A program made the position numbers and the translations under genes. From assembly GCF_004801315.1 (NCBI RefSeq), contig NZ_SSNW01000069.1, positions 1 through 31,174 of the forward strand: a DNA stretch of 31,174 bases. Direction: 5' to 3'. Origin of the DNA: Deinococcus sp. Arct2-2. Its GTDB lineage: Bacteria; Deinococcota; Deinococci; Deinococcales; Deinococcaceae. Shown here in pieces: positions 7,781 to 15,832 of this stretch (within the stretch, counting starts at the first letter, position 1; every line of letters starts with the position of its first letter). The notes beneath the pieces are model-generated. The model worked only from the letters and a program-made list of their open reading frames with translations, searched no databases and was not told the origin of the DNA.

Positions 7781-9049
7781 ATGCCTGACACCGAACTCCT
7801 GACGCCCCCGCCGCACCCAGTCTTGACCAGTCTGTGCCGCCTGATCAGTGACCGCCTCGGGGCCGATCTGGCTCTGATCACCGATGCACAGCACACGGTT
7901 TTGGCCTCTCACCGTTGGCCGCTGAGCTTGCCGGTTCCCCCACTGGCGTCTTTGATGACGGCAGACATGTTGGTCTTGACCGACACCACCCACGATGCCC
8001 GCTTCAAGTTGTTGGCCGACGCGATGGGCGGATTTCAGACGGGGTTTTATGCTGCGTCCAGTTTGCGGAACAGCGGCGGCGAGGTCTTGGGGTTTCTGTA
8101 TCTCCTGCGCCAACTTCCCCGCACTTTCGAGCGCCAGCACTACCAAGCCTTTCTGGACGCCATATGCCTCGCGTCCGATTATTTGGTGCAGCAGCAGGCG
8201 TTCCGGCGGGCGGTTCAGATCGGGGCCCGGCTGCTTCCCTTCGAAAGTGGAGTCAAGACCTTAACCGACGCCGTGATCGCCTACGATCAGCGGGGCCAAG
8301 TGACTTACGCCAACCGAGCGGCAGAGCAGCTCTTCGGGGCTTCGGTCAGCAACCTAGAAGGGCAGCCCCTCACGGCTCTGATTCCGGGTGGCCCAGACAG
8401 TTTGCCCGTTGCCGATACCCAACGGTGGCAACTCGGCCATGCCAATGGCCTGACCCAAGACGGTCTGCTGCTGCATCTGGAAATCGCCAGCCGTCAGTTG
8501 CAGCTAGGCAGCAGTCACAGCACTCTGCTGATCCGGAATGTGAGTGAGCAGCGCGGCGCGGTGGCGGCATTGGCCCAGAGTCAACTGCACACGCAAGCCT
8601 TGTTGCAGGCCATCCCAGACGCGCTGTTCGTGTTGTCTCGGGAGGGTGTGGTTCTCAGCTACAACCCCGATTCTCTGCGGCTGCAACGCGATCCGGTAGG
8701 CCGCAGCATGTACCAAGTTTGGCCGGTAGACACGGCAGGGCTGGTCATGGTGTACCTGAACCTGACCCTCCAGAGCAATCGTCGTTCGCGGGCCTTCATG
8801 CTTCAACCCCCACTGGGCACGGACGACGGCCTGAAACTGGAGGGCCGCCTGACGCCGATGGGCAGCGAGCGGGGGCTGCTGGTGGTGCGGAACCTCACGG
8901 CAGAGGGCCAGCCCAACAAGACCGATCTGAACGACGCGCCTGCTGCCGACTCTGGCCCTATTCCCTCTCACCCATTGCCTTCTCACCCAGCCAACTCCAG
9001 TCCAGTCAACTCCAGTATCGCCACTGAACATCATGAGCCAGACGCCTGA
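7781..9049 (+). CDS. GAF-PAS-PAS sensor protein without output domain
   Basis: A 422-residue cytoplasmic sensor. Residues about 10-140 form a GAF-like domain ([21 protein letters not shown] to [16 protein letters not shown]). A first PAS domain starts near residue 160 ([20 protein letters not shown]) and a second near residue 275 ([21 protein letters not shown]). The tail (about 385-422) is Pro/Ser/His-rich and probably disordered. No kinase, GGDEF, EAL or HTH domain is present. The gene overlaps the next by 17 bases, and that gene encodes PAS, HD-GYP and GGDEF domains, so it may sense a signal for the cyclic-di-GMP enzyme. The ligand is unknown. Confidence 0.85.
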   Translation: MPDTELLTPPPHPVLTSLCRLISDRLGADLALITDAQHTVLASHRWPLSLPVPPLASLMTADMLVLTDTTHDARFKLLADAMGGFQTGFYAASSLRNSGGEVLGFLYLLRQLPRTFERQHYQAFLDAICLASDYLVQQQAFRRAVQIGARLLPFESGVKTLTDAVIAYDQRGQVTYANRAAEQLFGASVSNLEGQPLTALIPGGPDSLPVADTQRWQLGHANGLTQDGLLLHLEIASRQLQLGSSHSTLLIRNVSEQRGAVAALAQSQLHTQALLQAIPDALFVLSREGVVLSYNPDSLRLQRDPVGRSMYQVWPVDTAGLVMVYLNLTLQSNRRSRAFMLQPPLGTDDGLKLEGRLTPMGSERGLLVVRNLTAEGQPNKTDLNDAPAADSGPIPSHPLPSHPANSSPVNSSIATEHHEPDA

Positions 9050-10938
9050 CCTCACGCCCCTAGATGAACACGGCGCATATCGTCGGCTGTTGGCCGCCAT
9101 GCCCGTGATGCTCTGGACGGCCAATGCTCAAGGCGTCTGGCAACATGTCAACCACGAGTGGGCCGCCTATACCGGAGTGTTGGGCGAGACCCAAGGCTTC
9201 GGGTTCGAGGTAGCGCTGCACCCAGACGACCTAGAACGGACATTGGCCGTCTGGCAAGCCGCCGTCGAGAGGGGCGAAGATTACGAGATCGAGTACCGAT
9301 TGCGGCACCGAGAAGGGAGGTATCGCTGGTTTCTGATTCGTGGCGTGAGAGTCGAGAACGAAGGCGGCGGGGCGGTGGCGTGGGTGGGCACCTGCACCGA
9401 TATAGATGACCAAAAGAAGGCCGAACTGGCGGCACAGAGCGCCCAAGACGCTGCCGTGCGTGCGTTGGGGTTGGCTCTGGAGGCGCGTGACCGGGAAACC
9501 CAAGGCCCACACCGACCGGGTCACTTCTCTGGCCCTGCAACTGGGCAGCACGTTGGGCCTGAGTTCGGCAGAATTGAACACCTTACGGCTGGGGGCGTAC
9601 CTACATGACGTCGGGAGATTGGCCGTACCCGACGCCACCTTGCTTAAACCCGGCCCGCTGACTGATGGGGAGCGGGCTGAGGTTCACCGTCATGTTTTGG
9701 AGGGGGTGCGGTTTGCGGCGGCACTGGGCTTTTTGTCCGAGGAGGTGCTGGAGGTGATCCGGTTTCACCATGAGCGCTGGGACGGTGCGGGTTACCCCGC
9801 AGGCCTCGCTGGGAAAGCGATCCGCCTGTTGGCCCGCGTCTTCAGCGTGGCCGACGTGTACGACGCTCTGATCAGTCAGCGGCCCTACAAACCGGCTTGG
9901 ACACACGAGCAAGCCCTCGCGGAAGTGCGCCGACAAGCGGGGCATCAGTTCGATCCTGTGGTGGTGCAGGCCTTGCAGGCATGGGCGCAGCCCTCAGGCC
10001 TTACCGCTACTCCGTCAGACCCTCCAAGCGCCGCCGACAGGGAGTTGCCTTTTTCAACGTCTTGTCCGCCTCCACTCATCACCCCTCACCTGAGCTTGCT
10101 TGCTGCCGTGTGGGACGCGCTGGATATCAGTGTGGTCATCACGGACGCCCAGCAGAACATCCTGTATGTGAATCCCACCTTCAGCCGTCAGACTGGGTAC
10201 GCGCTGGCCGAAGTGGTGGGCCGCAACCCGCGCTTGCTGCAAGGCCCACAGACCGATGCGCACCACCGCCAAGCCCTCCGGGAAGGATTGGCCCGCCAAG
10301 AGCATGTGCATCAACTGATCCTGAACTACACCAAAAGCGCTCAGCCGCTCTGGTTCACTATGCATGTCAGTCCTATCGTAGAAGCGGGGGCGCTGCGGTA
10401 CTGGGTGGCCGTGCAGGAAGACGCCAGCGCCCGGATTGAGGTGCAGCGGCGGTTGGAATGGGCCTCCTCCCACGATCATCTGACCGAATTACGCAACAGG
10501 TACGGCCTCGAAGCTCAACTCTTTACCTATGCCGAACATGCGGTGCAGCGGGGAGAGGAATTTGCGCTGGTGGTGCTGGATCTGGACGATTTTAAGGCGG
10601 TCAACGACACCCACGGACACGCGGCAGGCGACCGAGTCTTGCAGGGCGTAGCCGATGCCCTGCGGCTGCACACCCGCCCCACCGACCAATTATTCCGGCT
10701 GGGCGGCGATGAATTCTTGGTTGTGCTGTCGGGCGCTGAAGAAAATGCAGCCCAAAGTTTCGCCCACCGGCTGCAAGAAACGTTGGCCGCTGGAGACACG
10801 ACCCATCCACCTGTTCAGGTCAGTTTCGGCTTGGCCCTCTGGCCCCACGACGGCGAGGATGTGCTGGCCCTCGTGCGTCTGGCCGATCAGCGAATGTACC
10901 AGTCGAAGGCCGCCCAAGATGGGGGAGAGGCCGTATAA
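9033..10938 (+). pseudogene. PAS/HD-GYP/PAS/GGDEF c-di-GMP enzyme, split by one extra C
   Basis: Two overlapping reading frames (9033-9608 and the frame ending at 10938) make one protein of about 634 residues if one C is removed from the CCC run at 9506-9508, which restores EARDRETQGHTDRV. Domains: PAS (about 12-130); HD-GYP phosphodiesterase (about 145-325) with AYLHDVGRL, RHVLEGV, FHHERWDGAGYP and ARVFSVADVYDAL; PAS (about 355-460) with the LOV-like GRNPRLLQGPQTD; GGDEF cyclase (about 470-630) with intact GGDEF and an RPTD inhibitory-site motif exactly five residues before it. The protein could therefore both make and degrade cyclic-di-GMP. It may be a true pseudogene, a phase-variable gene or a sequencing error. 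It overlaps the preceding sensor gene. Confidence 0.85.
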
Positions 10939-10966
10939 AGTCAAGGCAGCCCTCGGACTCTGCTAA

Positions 10967-11904
10967 GACCCTATCCGGAAAATATGATCTTCTGGCAGAC
11001 GATGACCACCACCCAGCTCCATCAAGATCAAATTGATGACCAACCCACGCTGTGGGAGGTTTCAGATGAACTCTGGATTCGTCTGGCCCCGCTGCTGGTG
11101 ATTGAGAAGCCTAAGAAAAAGAGCGGGCGTCCCGCACGGGACGCCCGGGGCATCTTCAATGGGCTGATCTGGCTGGCCCGAACCGGCAGTCAGTGGAGTC
11201 AACTTCCGCGCCGATACGGCCCAAAATCGACCGTCCACGAGCGCTTCTGTGCTTGGGTCGAGCACGAGTGCTTGCGATCGGCCTGGCAGCTTCTGGTCGA
11301 AGAGTATGACCACGTAGTGGGGATCGATTGGGAATGGCTGGCAGCGGACGGGAGCATGGTGAAAGCCCCGCTCGGAAAAAGGGGGGCCCTGGTGCGTCGC
11401 AAGCCACGGGCAGCAACCCCACCGACCGAGGCAAAGCCGGATGTAAACGCACGCTGCTGACCGATGCTAAAGGCCTTCCGCTCTCAGTCGTGCTGTGTGG
11501 TGCCAATCGCCATGACAGCAAAATGTTGATGGATGTTCTTGATGCCGTTGTCGTCGCTGTGCCTGCTCCTGTGGAGCAGGCACAGCGCCATCTGCTGCTC
11601 GATCGTGGGTACGACACGCCTGCGTGTCGTCAACTGGCCGTGGATGAAGGGCTCATCGCGCATATTCCAAAGAAGGCCTCGGAGGAACATCCCATTCCCG
11701 CCCCCAGCGATCCGGAACGCCATCCGGCACGGCGGTGGGTGGTCGAAGTCGGCCATAGTTGGTTCAATCGATTTCGACGCCTTCAGACCCGCTGGGAGAA
11801 GCGTCAAGACCTGTATCTCGGCTTCGTCGAATTGGCCGCCTGCCTCATCATCTGGCGTAAGCTCGCCCCTGTCGCCCCTGTGAGAGAACTTCCCGGATAG
11901 GCTC
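10967..11904 (+). mobile_element. Complete IS5-family (IS427-like) element
   Basis: A 938-bp element with imperfect 16-bp terminal inverted repeats: GACCCTATCCGGAAAA at 10967-10982, and the complement of GAGCCTATCCGGGAAG at 11889-11904. It is flanked by a TAA duplication (10964-10966 and 11905-11907), as expected for IS427-like members. It inserted 28 bp after the stop of the GGDEF gene. Ends and target duplication are intact, so insertion is probably recent. Confidence 0.9.
10984..11900 (+). CDS. IS5-family transposase, two frames joined by frameshifting
   Basis: The DDE transposase of the element, encoded in two overlapping frames: 10984-11460 and a frame ending at 11900. The first holds the helix-turn-helix region (LIWLARTGSQWSQLP) and the first Asp (LAADGSMVKAPLG). 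The second holds NPTDRGKAGCKRTLL, the second Asp (LLLDRGYDTPACRQ) and the Glu region (RRWVVEVGHSWFNRFRRL). The frames join by a -1 shift at AAAAAGGGGGG (11376-11386), a typical slippery run; many IS427-type elements use programmed frameshifting here. The predicted fusion is about 305 residues, a normal length. Confidence 0.85.
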
Positions 11905-12134
11905 TAAGTGGGGTCGTGAAGCAGATTCCAACGCGCCATGTGGTCAATAGTGACTGGGCCAAATGACGGATGTTGCCTTTCAGGGTAGGCGCTAGAGTTC
12001 GGTTCCTAGAAGTCGGCAGCTTCTAACTGAACGACCCTGCTCAATCAACAGCCCCGTTGCGGTATGAGGCCCCTGCTCTGGCCTGACCGGACGGTGCGCC
12101 CGTTTCTCTACCTTTTTTCAAAGGAGAATGACCT

Positions 12135-12617
12135 ATGAATCTAGACGCCCTGAAAGCCCAGCACCTCAACGCCCGCAAGCAAAAAGACGCCGCGCACACT
12201 GCCGTACTGGGCCGCGTGATCGGTGACGTAGAAACGTTGGCGAAGAACAAGCCCGGCACTGACCAAGCCCAGCTAATTGCGGGCGTGCTGACGGATCAAC
12301 TCGCCGCCCTGCTCCGGGAGCGCGAGCAGTTAGCTGGGCTTGGCCGCGACACGGCACAAATTGATCTGGAATTGCCCGTATTGCAGAACCTACACACGCA
12401 GGCCACCGAAGCACAGCGTCAGGCACAGGCCGAACTGAGTGCGCGGCAGCTTTCCCCAGAGGCGCTGGAAGGGGCCATTCGGGAAGCGGTCACCCAAGGA
12501 GCCGGAAACATCGGCGCAGTCATGCAGTTCCTTAAAACCCAGCATGACGGAGCTTACGACGGCAAGCTCGCCAGCGAGACCACTCGGCGCATACTGGCAG
12601 AGGCCAAGTCGGCTTAA
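12135..12617 (+). CDS. YqeY-like (GatB/YqeY domain) protein
   Basis: A 160-residue, largely helical protein of the GatB/YqeY family: MNLDALKAQHLNARKQKD, central QAQLIAGVLTDQLAALLREREQL, and C-terminal LSPEALEGAIREAVTQGAGNIGAVMQFLK typical of the tail domain. This fold occurs in GatB of the amidotransferase; free-standing YqeY proteins have no firmly known role. A clear Shine-Dalgarno (AAGGAG, 12121-12126) precedes ATG 12135 by 8 bases. It is followed by a hairpin at 12662-12693, so it is probably monocistronic. YqeY is normally chromosomal; presence here suggests either a second copy or that the replicon is chromosome-like. Confidence 0.8.
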   Translation: MNLDALKAQHLNARKQKDAAHTAVLGRVIGDVETLAKNKPGTDQAQLIAGVLTDQLAALLREREQLAGLGRDTAQIDLELPVLQNLHTQATEAQRQAQAELSARQLSPEALEGAIREAVTQGAGNIGAVMQFLKTQHDGAYDGKLASETTRRILAEAKSA

Positions 12618-12661
12618 ACCGTTGCCAGCCAGCGGGAATGTTTGTAGGCAATTGAGAGAAT

Positions 12662-12693
12662 GGACGCGTCAGAGACCTTTGTTCTGACGCTTC
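12662..12693. terminator. Hairpin after the YqeY-like gene
   Basis: Arms GGACGCGTCAGA (12662-12673) and TCTGACGCTTCC (12683-12694) pair over 12 bp with one mismatch and a 9-nt loop. No T tract follows, so it may be a weak or factor-assisted terminator. Confidence 0.5.
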
Positions 12694-12739
12694 CATTTGG
12701 ATGAATGCCGTCAGGATGCTGTAGGAAAAGGCCGCTGCC

Positions 12740-13196
12740 ATGACCCTTCGATCAAACCTGACTGAGCTTGACCATTGGCTGAGTCGGCAGGGCGTCTCAC
12801 CAAATGACTTGCCCCCACCCATAGGGCAAGCACGGCTGACCGAACTGCAAGCAGCGTTTGCCCACCCTTTCCCCGAGGCGCTGCTGGCGCTGGTTGCATG
12901 GCACGACGGCTTGCCAGACTGGTTGATGTTTGGCGGAACTTGGCACTTGCTTGGAAGCGAGTTGAGTCTGGAGATCTACTGGGAGGATCGAGAGGTTTTT
13001 TAAGGACGATATCTCCATTGACCCTTGGCGGGCAGAATGGTTGCCCCTCTTCTCCAATGGCGCTGGGGAGTCTTTGCGACTCGACCTGAATAGTCTTGAG
13101 ATGGGCTGCTGTTTTCACGAGGGCGGCGAATACGAAGCCGCTTTTGTAGACTTGGCTGCCTACTTTGTCCAATTGGTGGATGACATCCGGAGCGGG
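12740..13196 (+). pseudogene. SMI1/KNR4 (SUKH)-like protein, frameshifted
   Basis: The first 87 residues (ATG 12740 to the stop after 13000) match the SUKH pattern: LTELQAAFAHPFPEALLALVAWHDG. The rest continues in another frame as FFKDDISIDPWRAEWLPLF, SNGAGESLRLDL and YEAAFVDLAAYFVQLVDDI. The break lies in the run of six T at 12996-13001. SUKH proteins are often immunity proteins of polymorphic toxins, but no toxin gene is nearby. The reading frame then runs straight into a TetR fragment near 13197, so the 3' end was probably replaced by a deletion. Confidence 0.7.
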
Positions 13197-13455
13197 CGTT
13201 ACCGAGTGTTACTGGTGACGGCCTTGGTTCAAGACGGCCTCACCCAGCTGGATCGCGCATCGAGTGAGGCCGTGGCCCAAGTGGAGGATCCCCGCGACCA
13301 ACTTCGTGCTCTGGGTCTCGCGTACATTCGTTTTGCTGTCGCGCATCCGGCGCAGTTCCGCATCATGTTCCGGCCTGAACTGAGTCACCCACCTGCAGTG
13401 TCCGATCTAGAACACGGCCCCGTGTTTGACGTGCTGATGACGGTTGTCGACGAAC
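13197..13455 (+). pseudogene. C-terminal fragment of a TetR-family regulator
   Basis: LVTALVQDGLTQLDRASSEA, then DQLRALGLAYIRFAVAHP and QFRIMFRPELS, closely resembles the C-terminal ligand-binding region of TetR regulators (WHG-type). The DNA-binding helix-turn-helix is missing and the fragment is joined in frame to the SUKH-like sequence. It stops near 13455 before IS630-like sequence. No function is expected as a repressor. Confidence 0.65.
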
Positions 13456-13488
13456 TAAGTACGTCGCATTTGATATGTAGACTTAAGC

Positions 13489-13620
13489 ATGGCCCGCCCT
13501 GCCCGCCGCATTGACATTTCTGAAGACGCTGATGAGCTGCTCCGGGAACTGGAGACCAGCCCATCCACCTATCCGAAGGTTCGCCTACGGGCCAGCATCC
13601 TCCGGCTGCATCGACAGGGC
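13489..13620 (+). pseudogene. N-terminal remnant of an IS630-like transposase
   Basis: ATG 13489 opens MARPARRIDISEDADELL and continues to KVRLRASILRLHRQG, which looks like the N-terminal helix-turn-helix start of IS630-type transposases. Only about 44 codons remain before the sequence switches to an unrelated gene near 13620. The family call is tentative. Confidence 0.45.
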
Positions 13621-13621
13621 T

Positions 13622-13822
13622 GCATTGACAGGGCTGGAGCGGGCCGCAGAGCTGTTGCAAGAAGATGACCCGGTGCTGAGCCTGAAGGCTGTCCATATCC
13701 TCAGTCAAGGTGCGAGCAGTTACGCAAAATTGGTCGAAGTCGGTGAGTGGGAAGCACGGTTAGCGGCACTTGAGGCCGCAAGAGAAGACCCAGGCCCGCG
13801 TCTGGGCAGGGGGGCAGCATGA
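13622..13822 (+). pseudogene. 3' end of an unknown helical protein gene
   Basis: About 66 codons in frame with the stop at 13820-13822: LERAAELLQEDDPVLSLKAV, then HILSQGASSYAKLVEVGEWE and ARLAALEAA. It is predicted helical and recalls small phage or plasmid accessory proteins, but I cannot name the family. The 5' end is replaced by the IS630-like remnant. Its stop overlaps the next start (ATGA), so the two were once an operon. Confidence 0.45.
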
Positions 13823-14073
13823 CCGGAAGACGCAACAGACTGGCGAGGCTGGGAGCTCAGGCCCACATTAAATCGGGAGATCACGGGGGCATCTACAACG
13901 CTGACAGCGAACGCGGCGTGTGGGTCGAATGTCGAACTGCGGCAGAGCGGCCTATGACACCGCTGGAAGTGGTGCAAGTGCAGCAAGAGGAAGCTGGAGG
14001 GCGGGGTGTGATGTTCCTAGGCGCAGGCGGTTACAGCAAGATCATCTATGGGGTCACTGCCGACGACCTCTAA
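13819..14073 (+). CDS. Hypothetical 84-residue protein
   Basis: A small basic-start protein (MTGRRNRLARLGAQAHIKSGDHGG) with a Gly-rich end (GGRGVMFLGAGGYSKIIYG). The start overlaps the previous stop as ATGA. I do not recognise the family. With its upstream partner truncated, expression now depends on whatever promoter lies in the remnant region. It ends just before a hairpin at 14080-14106. Confidence 0.5.
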   Translation: MTGRRNRLARLGAQAHIKSGDHGGIYNADSERGVWVECRTAAERPMTPLEVVQVQQEEAGGRGVMFLGAGGYSKIIYGVTADDL

Positions 14074-14079
14074 CTTCCG

Positions 14080-14106
14080 GCGAGGCGTAGTTAGTTTTTG
14101 CCTCGC
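14080..14106. terminator. Hairpin between convergent genes
   Basis: GCGAGGC (14080-14086) pairs with GCCTCGC (14100-14106) around a 13-nt loop ending in TTTTT. It follows the 84-residue gene and overlaps the last codons of the convergent 113-residue gene. Confidence 0.5.
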
Positions 14107-14432
14107 AGTTGCTCCATCTCCTCCTCAAGCTCTTCAAGGCGATAGAGGAAAGTCAGAAGCCATCTCACCTCTTCAGAGGCGATCTCTTCTGGCTGGGTGT
14201 TGATATAAGCCGCAATGGTTCCCTCTTGGCTTATCGGCTGTCCGCTGTTGAGGCGGGCACGATGTTCTTCAAACTCTGTGCGAAGGTCTGGATCGGGGAT
14301 GTCCCGTTCAGGAGCAATGTTGACCAGGCTGTACACCCAGGCATCTTTAAGGCGTTCGCCTATGCGGTCTGGCCCAGTAGCCAAGGTGTCACGGGCAGCG
14401 ATGAACTTTTCCACAGCATAAGTAAGACTCAT
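14091..14432 (-). CDS. Hypothetical helical protein
   Basis: 113 residues from ATG 14432 (MSLTYAVEKFIAARDTLATG). The sequence is acidic and helical, with a short C-terminal coiled coil (LYRLEELEEEMEQLRGKN). A longer version from 14537 would add 35 residues rich in His and Asn that look like translated non-coding DNA and would cover the repeat at 14531-14570, so the short form is preferred. Neither start has a convincing Shine-Dalgarno. Family not recognised. Confidence 0.6.
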   Translation of the reverse strand: MSLTYAVEKFIAARDTLATGPDRIGERLKDAWVYSLVNIAPERDIPDPDLRTEFEEHRARLNSGQPISQEGTIAAYINTQPEEIASEEVRWLLTFLYRLEELEEEMEQLRGKN

Positions 14433-14530
14433 ATTGTGATCGTAGGGCAGATGAGAGAACGGCTGGTGCGAGTTTGTCCCATTACTGTGGGCATGGCGGC
14501 CACCGTGGGCAATCCTTAGGGTGCTGCACT

Positions 14531-14570
14531 TGGTCATCTTTGGTCATTCGTGCCGTCATTTGCCGTCAGT
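14531..14570. repeat. Four degenerate 10-bp repeats
   Basis: TGGTCATCTT, TGGTCATTCG, TGCCGTCATT and TGCCGTCAGT follow each other without gaps. They lie between the minus-strand gene starting at 14432 and the plus-strand operon starting at 14641. One-helical-turn spacing suggests a protein-binding array on one face of the DNA. Confidence 0.6.
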
Positions 14571-14594
14571 TTTAGATTTGGGCGTTCTAACTTT

Positions 14595-14614
14595 TTCGGC
14601 TTTTATCGGCTTTC
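14595..14614 (+). repeat. TCGGCTTT pair, left copy
   Basis: TCGGCTTTTATCGGCTTTCG (14596-14615) contains two CGGCTTT units 10 bp apart. A similar motif occurs at 16883-16900 in the same orientation. The pair brackets the 14.6-16.9 kb gene block. Confidence 0.5.
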
Positions 14615-14640
14615 GTCCCAGCGGAGAGGAAGTGTAGGCT

Positions 14641-14820
14641 GTGGCCGTGAACGATCCGAGCACAAGTGCAATCGTGACGCTAGGGCCAGTGTTTTACAGC
14701 CCCTCAGTGCGCTGGCCTGCCTTTGCTTTCGTGTGCGCTCTGCTGTGGGGCAAGAAGAGATGGAGCAAGGCTGACACCCGGAACACGAAGCCCGGCGAAG
14801 AGGAAGGCGGGGCAGGATGA
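14641..14820 (+). CDS. Small membrane protein (59 residues)
   Basis: GTG 14641 is preceded by the purine-rich GGAGAGGAAG at normal distance. The product has one hydrophobic segment (WPAFAFVCALLW, about residues 28-39) followed by KKRW and a charged, Glu/Gly-rich tail. Its stop overlaps the next start (ATGA). I do not recognise a family. It is the first gene of a three-gene set of small membrane-associated proteins. Confidence 0.5.
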   Translation: MAVNDPSTSAIVTLGPVFYSPSVRWPAFAFVCALLWGKKRWSKADTRNTKPGEEEGGAG

Positions 14821-14972
14821 CAGACAGTCTTTTGTCTAACAGCTTGGGCTTCCCTTGGCAGGTCTTATTTGTGGGGGTGCTCGTCGCCTTCCTCGTTCGC
14901 CGACCAGCTCAGGGGCCTCGGCTGCTGATCGGGATACTTGGGGTGTGCCTTCTCATCTTATGGTTGCTGTAA
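14817..14972 (+). CDS. Small two-segment membrane protein (51 residues)
   Basis: ATG 14817 overlaps the previous stop. The 51-residue product has two hydrophobic segments: FPWQVLFVGVLVAFLV, then a short basic loop RRPAQGPR, then LLIGILGVCLLILWLL. This is a hairpin membrane topology. Size and layout recall holin-like or toxin-like peptides, but no family is assigned. Coupling to both neighbours supports its being a real gene. Confidence 0.55.
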   Translation: MTDSLLSNSLGFPWQVLFVGVLVAFLVRRPAQGPRLLIGILGVCLLILWLL

Positions 14973-15017
14973 AGGTCAGGCAGGGAAGCACATTCAAGAG
15001 GCCGGTAAAGAGAACGC

Positions 15018-15467
15018 ATGAACATGACCACACTCCTGCTAAATGTCCCAGTCGCCTTACTACTGGGCTTCTCGATCTGGAGTTTGATTCGCCCGCAAGT
15101 ACGTCAGACCCCACCTCTATCATCACAGACGCCACCGGCCCCACGTCCAGAGTGCGGGCTTCCCCTAGAGGCTTCCTCCACACAAGCCGCGTGTGCTGCT
15201 GTGATTTCAGAACTGGCTCAAGGCTGGCAACTCTCCTTCTTCGCCGCAGATCACCCTTCACCTACCGATCCTGGTGGGTATGTCGAGGTGCAGCACACTG
15301 CGCCGGAGGTGCTCCTCCGGAAGGTCGCCAATTCTGGCTGGAGCAGTTATTGGGTGCGCGTGACGCGGGAAGACCTGCAGGCAGAGCTGTACCGCAACCG
15401 GGCCGCACAACCTCGCGGCGTTCGCCTTTCCGAAGCGATCTGGCTTCAAACTGAAGGCGACCGGTGA
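15018..15467 (+). CDS. Hypothetical membrane-anchored protein (149 residues)
   Basis: The N-terminus (MNMTTLLLNVPVALLLGFSI) forms one membrane segment or uncleaved signal anchor, followed by a Pro/Thr/Ser-rich linker and a soluble domain with ECGLPLEASSTQAACAAVIS and WSSYWVRVTREDLQAEL. ATG 15018 or 15024 are possible starts. It lies 45 bp after the 51-residue gene, in the same direction, and ends before a hairpin at 15472-15520. Family not recognised. Confidence 0.6.
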   Translation: MNMTTLLLNVPVALLLGFSIWSLIRPQVRQTPPLSSQTPPAPRPECGLPLEASSTQAACAAVISELAQGWQLSFFAADHPSPTDPGGYVEVQHTAPEVLLRKVANSGWSSYWVRVTREDLQAELYRNRAAQPRGVRLSEAIWLQTEGDR

Positions 15468-15471
15468 GAGG

Positions 15472-15520
15472 ACGGCGAAGGGGAAGCGTGGGCGTGCGGC
15501 CTGTGTTTCCTCTTCGCCGT
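15472..15520 (+). terminator. Long stem after the small-gene operon
   Basis: ACGGCGAAGGGGAAGC (15472-15487) pairs with GTTTCCTCTTCGCCGT (15505-15520) over 16 bp with two G-T pairs and a 17-nt loop. It starts 4 bases after the stop codon. There is no T run. Confidence 0.5.
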
Positions 15521-15832
15521 GCATCCTTCATGGGGTTGCCATTTCAAATGCGCCCCTTGAAGCCCTGCACTTCTTTTTACCGGAGCCGCTGAAAAGGGAT
15601 GACCGGGGTAGATAACGCTATCCCCAGCCTCGCTGTCAGTTTCTGACAAACGGGCGACCCTTCTGCCCTGTCATTCACTGATGCTTTTCAGTGGTAGCTC
15701 TGGCCCTATTCACTCAGACGAATGGTGGCCCGCGTCTACCAGTGGTTTACATGTCTGGGATTAGCGTCACGCATGACCGCACTGTCCAGATGACGGATGT
15801 GCTCCCTAAGTTTGGCCCAGCACACTGCCCAC
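15521..15832. other. Intergenic region with short hairpins
   Basis: About 310 bases without a convincing gene. Two small inverted repeats are visible: TGTCAG/CTGACA (15634-15648) and CACTG/CAGTG (15676-15693). The promoter of the following gene must lie here, but no clear -35/-10 pair was identified. Confidence 0.4.

Noticed and set aside
13819..15467. Prophage lysis module
   Set aside because: Small membrane proteins recall holins, but there is no endolysin, spanin, terminase or structural gene, so a phage label is not supported.
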